Source: Parachlamydiaceae bacterium (GTDB lineage Bacteria; Chlamydiota; Chlamydiia; Chlamydiales; Parachlamydiaceae). From it: 5,189 nt of DNA. The notes beneath the pieces are model-generated. The model was not told where the DNA came from and did no database searches. It was given only the letters and a program-made list of their open reading frames with translations. The stretch spans positions 1-5,189 of the forward strand of contig JAUXSJ010000261.1 of NCBI GenBank assembly GCA_030679615.1. The letters run 5' to 3'. Both the position numbers and the translations under genes were made by a program. This document shows, piece after piece, positions 1-5,020 of this stretch (the stretch's first letter is position 1; every line of letters begins with the position of its first letter).

Positions 1-2
1 AA

Positions 3-464
3 ATGAATGAACCAAATACTGAGTTAGCCTCTAACCGACGAGCGACTCATGATTATGAAATCCTTGAAACCTTCGAAGCTGGACTTGCTTTACAAGGAAC
101 TGAGATTAAGTCCATCCGCAATCACGGTGCAACTTTAAATGAATCTTATGTCCGCGTGATTAAAGGCGAAGTTTGGCTCATTGGGTGTCATGTTGCCCCT
201 TATCGATTTGGAAATGTTCATAATCATGTTGAAACTCGGGACAGAAAACTATTGCTCCATAAACGTGAAATTAATCGCCTAAAAACAGCTACTCAAGAAA
301 AAGGTTTAACAATCATTCCTTTGTCTCTGTACTTAAAAAAAGGACGAGTAAAAATCCGTATTGGATTAGCCAAAGGGAAAAAGACGATGGATAAACGTGC
401 AGATCTTAAAGAAAAAGATGCTAAGCGCCAAATGCAACAAGTGATGAAGAATTTTAATACGTAA
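3..464 (+). CDS. smpB: SsrA (tmRNA)-binding protein SmpB
   Basis: SmpB binds the tRNA-like domain of tmRNA and brings it to stalled ribosomes for trans-translation, which frees the ribosome and tags the unfinished protein for degradation. The 153-residue product has the usual family length (about 150-160) and its landmarks in order: NRRATHDYEI (11-20), ETFEAG (22-27), GTEIKSIR (32-39), the RKLLLHKREI segment (81-90) and the basic C-terminal stretch GLAKGKKTMDKRADLKEKDAKR (121-142, given here in outline), followed by a tail that in the family becomes helical in the ribosomal decoding region. The ATG at base 3 leaves ten residues before the conserved core, as expected, so the gene looks complete at both ends. 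Its ribosome binding site lies outside the window and cannot be judged. The gene ends in TAA, 15 bases before the outer arm of a large palindrome. Identity is secure from sequence recognition. Confidence 0.97.
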   Translation: MNEPNTELASNRRATHDYEILETFEAGLALQGTEIKSIRNHGATLNESYVRVIKGEVWLIGCHVAPYRFGNVHNHVETRDRKLLLHKREINRLKTATQEKGLTIIPLSLYLKKGRVKIRIGLAKGKKTMDKRADLKEKDAKRQMQQVMKNFNT

Positions 465-494
465 TTTATTAACCAACGACGTATAAAAAAATTA

Positions 495-509
495 TAGGAT
501 GAACAGGAT
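495..509. repeat. Left 'aggat' pair in the outer arm of the palindrome
   Basis: taggat (495-500) and caggat (504-509) lie 9 bases apart. They mirror, in inverted orientation, the atcctg hexamers of the right outer arm (696-731), which has two such pairs rather than one. This is the left member of the outer inverted repeat. Confidence 0.7.
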
Positions 510-695
510 AGGGGCATCATTCAAGAATGAAATGACTTAACCAGATTAACGCAGAGGCGGAGAGACAGGGAGACGCAGAGAAGAACATTTTAAACATAAA
601 ATATTTTTTTATTTTAACTCTCATCTCTGCGACTTTCCGTCTCCCCGCCTCTGCGTTAATCTGATTGAATAATTTCATTCTGGACTGACGCGACA

Positions 696-737
696 ATCCT
701 GACCATCCTGTTCTTTATCCTGTCCATCCTGTAATTT
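696..737. repeat. Two tandem 21-bp 'atcctg' units in the right outer arm
   Basis: The hexamer atcctg occurs at 696, 705, 717 and 726, giving spacings of 9, 12 and 9. Read as 21-bp units, 696-716 and 717-737 match at 18 of 21 positions. The left arm of the palindrome carries one equivalent pair on the opposite strand (495-509), so unit number differs between the arms. Repeats of this atcctg/caggat kind are known to me as dispersed intergenic sequences in unrelated bacterial genomes; that link comes from memory and was not checked by a search. Confidence 0.8.
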
Positions 738-770
738 TATACGCCATTAATCCACAAACAATATTGATTC

Positions 771-1196
771 ATGTATAAACTCAAAATTATATCGATAGGA
801 AAAACGAAAGAGAAATGGCTCGATGAAGCTGTTCAAGAATATTTAAAAAGATTGAAGCCATATGTCCAGATTGAAACACTGTGGGCTAAAGATAATCACC
901 AACTTATAGATTGGTGCCAAAAGGAAAATTCTTTTATCTGCCTTGATCCACAAGGAACATTACATACTAGTGAATCATTTAGTCAATTTTTAATTCGAAA
1001 GTGGGAAAAGGAAGGATCCAGACTGACTCTTGTCATAGGAGGAGCCGAAGGACTTCCTCAAATTCTAAAAGAAAAAAGCCAATTGATCAGCCTCTCTCCT
1101 CTTACTTTTACTCATCAAATGACACGACTGATTCTCATCGAGCAAATCTATCGTGCCATTGAAATTCATCGCGGATCCAACTATCATAAAGCTTGA
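771..1196 (+). CDS. rlmH: 23S rRNA (pseudouridine(1915)-N3)-methyltransferase RlmH
   Basis: RlmH is a small SPOUT-class enzyme that uses S-adenosylmethionine to methylate pseudouridine 1915 in helix 69 of 23S rRNA, at the subunit interface of the assembled ribosome. The 141-residue product carries the family signatures: an N-terminal KLKIISIGK strand (3-11), LDPQG (58-62), the AdoMet-site loop IGGAEGLP (89-96) and the knotted C-terminal region LSPLTFTHQMTRLILIEQ (108-125), ending in the YHKA tail at 138-141. It is somewhat shorter than the E. coli protein (155 residues), but no motif is missing. The ATG start gives the expected N-terminus; no good Shine-Dalgarno sequence precedes it, and the palindrome's outer arm ends only 27 bases upstream. 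Its last 13 bases overlap the end of the convergent minus-strand gene. The name is secure; the site of modification is taken from the family. Confidence 0.95.
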   Translation: MYKLKIISIGKTKEKWLDEAVQEYLKRLKPYVQIETLWAKDNHQLIDWCQKENSFICLDPQGTLHTSESFSQFLIRKWEKEGSRLTLVIGGAEGLPQILKEKSQLISLSPLTFTHQMTRLILIEQIYRAIEIHRGSNYHKA

Positions 1197-1786
1197 TTTG
1201 ATCGTTCCTTCACTGCCCAGGCTTGACGAAAGAACAGCACAGCACCATTGATAAGCGCTGATCCAATCACCACATCTACACAACCACGAACATCTAAAGG
1301 TAAAAACTTTACAATGTATCCTAATAAGAACATTGAACCTAAGAGCATTAAATAGGGAAATGAGTAAAGTTTTAAAATACTTTCAGGATTTGGCAACGTC
1401 AGAATTCTAGTAACACTTCTTTGAACCGATTTACCAAAAACATATCTTCCCTTCATGAATCCAATAGCTAAAGCACAAGCAATCAAAAGAAGAGCAGCTT
1501 GCTCTACACCTCCAGCAATAGGAATGAAAAAATCTAAAATTGGATGAGTAGAAGCATTAAAATTTTCCTTTAAAACTCCATCAACGATAAAATTTAGGCC
1601 TAAGGGTAATAAAACGCATCCGACAATCAACCATATTAACCCAGAAATAACAATGAGTGAAGTGTGACTCAATTTTAACAAAATCAACCTGCTTTTTTCG
1701 TGTTTTAGGAAAGGCTCCTTCTTAATTTCATTTAAAAAGGGATAAATAATTTTACAAAAAAAATGGGTTCTTATCAAGGAAAACAC
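1184..1786 (-). CDS. Unrecognised four-helix membrane protein
   Basis: I do not recognise this 200-residue product by name. It has about four hydrophobic segments (roughly 43-65, 88-110, 141-160 and 168-186). Between the second and third is a basic stretch, MKGRYVFGKSVQRSVTRI (111-128), followed by LPNPES, a pattern that suggests a conserved cytoplasmic loop. The protein-like composition, well-placed charges and length make it a likely real gene, supported by its tail-to-tail position with rlmH and by the spacer separating it from divergent nqrB. The start is uncertain. The longest frame opens with GTG at 1786-1784, just after an in-frame TAA with one ATT codon between them, and has no Shine-Dalgarno sequence. 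A TTG follows at residue 4. A strong aagaaggag at 1723-1715 lies inside the frame, but no start codon sits at a suitable distance after it. The first 30 or so residues are therefore doubtful. It has no visible catalytic motif, and no function is assigned. Confidence 0.72.
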   Translation of the reverse strand: MFSLIRTHFFCKIIYPFLNEIKKEPFLKHEKSRLILLKLSHTSLIVISGLIWLIVGCVLLPLGLNFIVDGVLKENFNASTHPILDFFIPIAGGVEQAALLLIACALAIGFMKGRYVFGKSVQRSVTRILTLPNPESILKLYSFPYLMLLGSMFLLGYIVKFLPLDVRGCVDVVIGSALINGAVLFFRQAWAVKERSNQAL

Positions 1787-1835
1787 AATTTATCTAAACA
1801 GTTAGCCCAAATTGTCTTTTCTATTTTCAAAATCG

Positions 1836-1861
1836 ATCAAATTTGATACTTTAGCATCAAA
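1836..1861. promoter_or_regulatory. Candidate operator: three TTTGAT/ATCAAA half-sites
   Basis: atcaaa at 1836-1841 abuts tttgat at 1842-1847, making a perfect 12-bp palindrome. The same tttgat forms a second inverted repeat with atcaaa at 1856-1861, with 8 bases between the arms. One half-site is thus shared by two alternative dyads. The cluster lies 40-66 bases before the nqrB start codon and overlaps the only -10-like sequence seen there, a position expected for a repressor or activator site. The symmetry is plain in the sequence; the regulatory role is inferred, and in such AT-rich DNA part of it could arise by chance. Confidence 0.45.
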
Positions 1862-1890
1862 CTACCCATTTTTTATTTTGCAGCGATTTT

Positions 1891-1895
1891 AAGGA
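1891..1895 (+). promoter_or_regulatory. Ribosome binding site of nqrB
   Basis: aagga lies 6 bases before the ATG at 1902, a normal spacing. It supports this ATG as the nqrB start over later in-frame ATG codons such as residue 22. Confidence 0.7.
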
Positions 1896-1901
1896 CGAAG
1901 C

Positions 1902-3425
1902 ATGTTGCGAAAATTGTTTGATTACCAACTATCTCTGACTGAAAAAGGGAAACCTTTACATCGTATGAGGCCACTTATAGAAGCGGCAGATACCTTTTTA
2001 TATGAAGCACCAATTAATACAAAGACTGGACCTCATATCAGAGATGCCGTCGATGTTAAACGCTGGATGATGATTGTCGTCTTTGCACTGATCCCTTGCA
2101 TTATCATGGCTTTTTGGAATACCGGAATGCAAAGCTTTGTTTATACAAGCGGCAACTACAATCTCATGAACGAATATTTAACAAGCGCTACCTCTTTTGA
2201 AGGTTATTTAGATTTTGCATTTAAAGAAAATCGTTATTTAACCATTTTACAACTTGGATTCATAGCTTTACTACCTGTAATTATCATCAGTTATGCTGCA
2301 GGAGGTCTTTGCGAAGCTCTTTTTGCCGTTGTTCGCAAACATGAAATCAGTGAAGGATTTTTAGTCACTGGGATTTTATACGCATTAATTCTACCCTCTA
2401 CAATCCCCTATTGGATGGTTGCTGTGGGTGTTGCCGCCGGAGTTATCCTTGGAAAAGAAGTTTTTGGTGGATCAGGCATGAATATTGTTAATCCTGCTTT
2501 AGCCTGTCGCGCCTTTCTCTTTTTTACTTTCCCAGGTAAGATGTCAGGTGATGTTTGGGTAGGAACAAATCCAACCCTCACTCGCGAAAGCCTACTTAAA
2601 ATGAATCAAGATGCTAAAACTGGTCCTCTTGATGGATACAGTCAAGCGACACCTTTAGCTCGTTATAATGTTCCAGCTGACATTAAGCGTATTCATGTAG
2701 ACGCCATTGCATCGAATGATATGGGATCTCAGGTGCAAAGCTACTCAACGATTGAAAAACAATTTAATGTTTGGAATGAAGCTGGAAATCACAAAGCCAA
2801 TTTAACTCAATTGGACCCAGATCAAATGCGCACTTTTGTCACCACACCTCTCGCCGATGGTGGATTAGGACTTTCTTCTGGAAACTATGAAGATGCTTAT
2901 CATTTTGCTGCGCTTAATTATGGTATTGGACATCATGGCAACTGGAACTTTTTCTTTGGGGATCGCTTAGGATCCATGGGAGAAACGAGCGTGTTTGCTT
3001 GTTTACTCGGAGCTTTCTTCTTAATATGGACACGTGTTGGATCATGGCGCACAATGGTAGGAATGATTTTAGGTGCATTTGTCACAGCTCTTTTATTTGA
3101 ATATGGATCTTACCTATTTGGACAAGATGAAGGTGCGTGGGCTCCGGCGGCTTTTGGATTCCCTGCTTATAAGCACTTACTTCTTGGAGGACTTGCTTTT
3201 GGTGCAGTATTCATGGCGACAGATCCTGTGTCTTCGCCGGGCATGGAAAGCGCAAGATGGGTCTATGGAGCACTTGCTGGAGTTGTCACCATAGTCATTC
3301 GTGTTATTAACCCTGCTTATCCAGAAGGTGTGATGCTAGCTATTTTAATGGCCAATGTCTTTGCTCCTCTTATCGATTATTATGCCGTACAATTCTATAG
3401 AAAGAGGAGGACACGACGTGGCTAA
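1902..3425 (+). CDS. nqrB: Na+-translocating NADH:quinone reductase subunit B
   Basis: NqrB is the large membrane subunit of the sodium-pumping NADH:quinone oxidoreductase. In studied enzymes it carries covalent FMN, is linked to the Na+ path and contributes to quinone binding. The family core is clear: KRWMMIVVFALIP (53-65), RKHEISEGFLVTG (145-157), GKEVFGGSGMNIVNPALACRAFLFF (184-208, in outline), GSMGETS (357-363), a central GSWRTMVG (380-387) and FMATDPVSSP (437-446). Hydrophobic segments fall near 54-72, 112-134, 152-182, 361-378, 384-400, 424-440, 450-468 and 475-493. The FMN-bearing threonine should be T250 in DGYSQAT (244-250), where the common motif is S/T-G-A-T. At 507 residues it is about 90 longer than Vibrio NqrB; most of the excess seems to be a hydrophilic stretch at about 255-345, right after the FMN site. 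Chlamydial NqrB is similarly long. It is first in the operon, with no nqrA before it. The start has a good ribosome binding site. Confidence 0.96.
   Translation: MLRKLFDYQLSLTEKGKPLHRMRPLIEAADTFLYEAPINTKTGPHIRDAVDVKRWMMIVVFALIPCIIMAFWNTGMQSFVYTSGNYNLMNEYLTSATSFEGYLDFAFKENRYLTILQLGFIALLPVIIISYAAGGLCEALFAVVRKHEISEGFLVTGILYALILPSTIPYWMVAVGVAAGVILGKEVFGGSGMNIVNPALACRAFLFFTFPGKMSGDVWVGTNPTLTRESLLKMNQDAKTGPLDGYSQATPLARYNVPADIKRIHVDAIASNDMGSQVQSYSTIEKQFNVWNEAGNHKANLTQLDPDQMRTFVTTPLADGGLGLSSGNYEDAYHFAALNYGIGHHGNWNFFFGDRLGSMGETSVFACLLGAFFLIWTRVGSWRTMVGMILGAFVTALLFEYGSYLFGQDEGAWAPAAFGFPAYKHLLLGGLAFGAVFMATDPVSSPGMESARWVYGALAGVVTIVIRVINPAYPEGVMLAILMANVFAPLIDYYAVQFYRKRRTRRG
3403..3410 (+). promoter_or_regulatory. 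Strong ribosome binding site that sets the nqrC start
   Basis: agaggagg, inside the end of nqrB, stands 7 bases before a GTG at 3418. It is the best Shine-Dalgarno match in the window and decides for GTG 3418 over the upstream in-frame ATG at 3355, which has no such site and would add 21 residues that duplicate nqrB coding sequence. Confidence 0.85.
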
Positions 3426-4356
3426 CTCACAACCCTCTTCTCAGAATACTTATACAATCTTTTTCATGGTCATCCTGAGTTTAATTTGTGCGATTATTTT
3501 ATCAGTGCTTGCTAGCGCTCTTGAAGAACCCAAAGAGCTTGCTAAAGAATTGGATCGCAGTAAACAAATGCTCATTGCTGCAAGAATATTAAATCCTGCT
3601 GGCTACTTTCAAGTTCAAGAAGTGAATGGTGAAAATGATAAGTATGTTCCTGCTCAAGCTACAAAAGATGGAATATTAGAACCATCCGACGAGAAAATTT
3701 TTCCTTCAGAGCAAAATGTCTTAGATGTATATCGAACACGCATTCAAGCATTTTTGGTGGATGATAAAGGAAACGAAAAAACATTTAAAGAAACTAATCT
3801 TCAAGAAGAACCTTATGTGGCAGAATATAGAAAATCAGGTTATTATAAACAGCCTAATAAACTTATTTATAAAATTTTCTCCAATCCTGGAAAAACAGAA
3901 AAAACTGAAACGAATGAAAATAAGGAAATAGAAGGCTATGTTTTCCCAGTTAATGGAATGGGACTTTGGGATGCTATTTATGGTTATTTAGCTGTAAAAC
4001 CTGATGGAAATACAGTCATTGGAATTTCTTGGTATGATCAAAAAGAAACACCAGGATTAGGAGCTAATATTTCTGAAGCAGATTGGCAGAGTCAATTTCC
4101 AGGTAAACATCTCTTTCAGGAAAGTCCAAATGGAGAAACGAATTTCAAAACAGCTCCGTTAGGAATTACAGTAGTCAAAGGAAAAGTAAACGAGGTTTTA
4201 GGTACTTCTCCGAAAGCATTAAGTGCAGTAGATGGAATGGCGGGAGCCACTTTAACAGGAAATGGAGTAACCAATGCTTATCGTGATGTCCTTGCAGCCT
4301 ATCGTCCTTTTTTATTGAAATTGCAAGAACAATCTGCAAAGCAAACTAAAGAATAG
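3418..4356 (+). CDS. nqrC: Na+-translocating NADH:quinone reductase subunit C
   Basis: NqrC is a mostly soluble subunit held by one N-terminal membrane helix; it carries covalent FMN and passes electrons toward NqrB. I place the start at GTG 3418, giving 312 residues. An upstream in-frame ATG at 3355 is possible but poorly supported. A hydrophobic segment (about 11-35) is followed by a charged region ELAKELDRSKQM, the domain entry EGYVFPVNGMGLWD (172-185), the family motif KETPGLGA (209-216) and the FMN site VDGMAGATLTGNGV (271-284), where T278 should bind FMN by phosphoester bond. The usual serine or threonine three residues before this T is alanine here. It is longer than Vibrio NqrC (about 257 residues), with extra sequence around 70-150 and a Lys/Glu/Thr/Asn-rich stretch near 155-173. 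It overlaps nqrB by 8 bases (GTGGCTAA), which favours translational coupling. Confidence 0.94.
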   Translation: MANSQPSSQNTYTIFFMVILSLICAIILSVLASALEEPKELAKELDRSKQMLIAARILNPAGYFQVQEVNGENDKYVPAQATKDGILEPSDEKIFPSEQNVLDVYRTRIQAFLVDDKGNEKTFKETNLQEEPYVAEYRKSGYYKQPNKLIYKIFSNPGKTEKTETNENKEIEGYVFPVNGMGLWDAIYGYLAVKPDGNTVIGISWYDQKETPGLGANISEADWQSQFPGKHLFQESPNGETNFKTAPLGITVVKGKVNEVLGTSPKALSAVDGMAGATLTGNGVTNAYRDVLAAYRPFLLKLQEQSAKQTKE

Positions 4357-4360
4357 AGGT
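4355..4360 (+). promoter_or_regulatory. Ribosome binding site of nqrD
   Basis: agaggt overlaps the TAG stop of nqrC and lies 6 bases before the ATG at 4367, so the nqrD start is well supported and the two genes are likely translated in close succession. Confidence 0.7.
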
Positions 4361-4366
4361 AGATAA

Positions 4367-4999
4367 ATGAGCAATTCTAAAGTTCCTGCATCCACCTATT
4401 TTACTTCACAACTTTGGTCTAGTAATCAAGTTTTAGTAGCTGTATTGGGTATTTGTTCCGCATTGGGAGTCACTAATCGTTTAAGTGTTGCGATTACAAT
4501 GGGACTTTCAGTATCTTTTGTGACAGCTTTCTCATCATTTTTTGTTTCTCTTTTGCGAAAAGTGACACCTGACAGTGTTAGAATGATCACTCAATTGGCA
4601 ATCATTTCTGTGTTTGTAATTATCATCGATCAATTTTTGCAAGCCTATTTTTTTAGTATTTCAAAAGTTTTAAGTGTTTTTGTGGGATTGATCATTACTA
4701 ATTGTATAGTGATGGGGCGGACAGAAGGAATGGCTAAAAACGTTGAACCCTTGCCTGCCTTTTTAGATGGTCTTGGAGCAGGAATGGGCTATGCGTTCGT
4801 TTTGATCATTGTTGCATTTATACGCGAACTTTTTGGATTTGGACAGCTTTTAGGTTATCAAGTGATTCCTTTATCCTGGTATGCCACATCAGCCAATCCC
4901 GATGGTTATGACAACTTTATTTTGATGGTTAGTCCACCGGCAGCATTTTTTATTATTGGAGGATTAATCTATCTATCCAGAAAAATTCAAGGTACTTAA
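4367..4999 (+). CDS. nqrD: Na+-translocating NADH:quinone reductase subunit D
   Basis: NqrD is a six-helix membrane subunit that pairs with NqrE as an inverted-topology pseudo-twofold unit; together they hold a 2Fe-2S cluster in the membrane that takes part in electron transfer. The 210-residue product has normal family length. Two cysteines in conserved settings, C30 in [11 protein letters not shown] and C113 in [12 protein letters not shown], match the cluster ligands of Vibrio NqrD (C29 and C112). Further family motifs are [10 protein letters not shown] (64-73), [14 protein letters not shown] (130-143) and FIRELFGFG (151-159). Almost the whole chain is hydrophobic apart from short loops. 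The gene begins 10 bases after nqrC and is followed 21 bases later by nqrE. RnfE/RsxE is a homologous alternative in RNF complexes, but the nqrB and nqrC neighbours make NqrD the right call. Confidence 0.96.
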   Translation: MSNSKVPASTYFTSQLWSSNQVLVAVLGICSALGVTNRLSVAITMGLSVSFVTAFSSFFVSLLRKVTPDSVRMITQLAIISVFVIIIDQFLQAYFFSISKVLSVFVGLIITNCIVMGRTEGMAKNVEPLPAFLDGLGAGMGYAFVLIIVAFIRELFGFGQLLGYQVIPLSWYATSANPDGYDNFILMVSPPAAFFIIGGLIYLSRKIQGT

Positions 5000-5011
5000 A
5001 TTTGAACTCAT

Positions 5012-5015
5012 GGAG
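5012..5015 (+). promoter_or_regulatory. Ribosome binding site of nqrE
   Basis: ggag lies 5 bases before the ATG at 5021. It separates the true nqrE start from an out-of-frame ATG at 5010-5012 that overlaps it and stops after twelve codons. Confidence 0.6.
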
Positions 5016-5020
5016 TCTTT

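Larger units (their letters stand above)
480..743. repeat. Long nested imperfect palindrome (MITE-like or dispersed intergenic repeat)
   Basis: The left part of this stretch is the reverse complement of the right part around an axis at 602.5. Bases 525-584 pair with 621-680 without gaps, matching at 50 of 60 positions. The best block is 542-560 with 645-663 (19 bp perfect), and 525-533 with 672-680 is perfect over 9 bp. At the axis, 598-607 (aaaatatttt) is itself a perfect palindrome. Outside the ungapped arms the symmetry resumes: cgtataaaa at 480-488 mirrors ttttatacg at 735-743, but the right side is 18 bases longer because it holds an additional caggat-type unit. The arms around 549-580 are about two-thirds G+C in an otherwise AT-rich window. 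There is no open reading frame inside, so it is not an autonomous insertion sequence. It could be a non-autonomous mobile element, a structured intergenic repeat, or a processing or termination structure. The palindrome is seen directly; its nature is inferred. Confidence 0.88.
465..770. other. Non-coding spacer filled by a palindromic element
   Basis: This 306-base gap between smpB and rlmH has no credible gene on either strand. Nearly all of it, from about 480 to 743, belongs to the imperfect palindrome described separately. The remaining 27 bases just before rlmH are AT-rich and show no clear Shine-Dalgarno sequence. No standard promoter for rlmH could be picked out with confidence. If smpB and rlmH are cotranscribed, the message would carry a very large hairpin between them. 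Confidence 0.75.
1787..1901. promoter_or_regulatory. Divergent intergenic region before nqrB
   Basis: This 115-base AT-rich spacer separates the minus-strand membrane gene from nqrB and must hold the nqr operon promoter unless transcription enters from elsewhere. A gatact at 1845-1850 could act as a -10 element, but no convincing -35 box lies at the right distance, so no promoter is placed. On the minus strand nothing better than loose -10-like AT-rich sequence near 1790-1797 was seen. The notable structure is the group of TTTGAT/ATCAAA half-sites at 1836-1861, listed separately. Confidence 0.55.

Noticed and set aside
293..520. 75-codon minus-strand frame across the end of smpB
   Set aside because: It is antisense to smpB and runs into the palindrome. 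Its composition is that of a shadow frame, with no recognisable domain.
517..530. Small hairpin tcattc-aa-gaatga
   Set aside because: The two-base loop is sterically poor, and the right half already pairs in the large palindrome, so it is not listed separately.
525..680. Ordinary rho-independent terminator of smpB
   Set aside because: The stem is far longer than usual and no T-run directly follows the right arm. It may influence transcription, but it does not have the standard form.
495..737. CRISPR-like array from the repeated atcctg/caggat hexamers
   Set aside because: The units are short, contiguous and inverted between arms, without uniform repeats separated by unique spacers, and no cas gene is present.
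468..754. Possible target-site duplication (attaa..cca at 468-475 and 746-754) flanking the palindrome
   Set aside because: Only five bases match without a gap, and they do not abut the palindrome ends on either side. In AT-rich DNA this is weak.
1065..1283. 72-codon minus-strand frame at the rlmH end
   Set aside because: It lies opposite the conserved rlmH C-terminus and in another frame of the membrane protein gene, with no support as a protein.
3073..3294. 73-codon plus-strand frame inside nqrB
   Set aside because: It is a shadow in a different frame of a clearly conserved part of nqrB.
3725..3931. 68-codon plus-strand frame inside nqrC
   Set aside because: It is an AT-driven lysine/isoleucine-rich shadow frame of nqrC, without motif or ribosome binding site.
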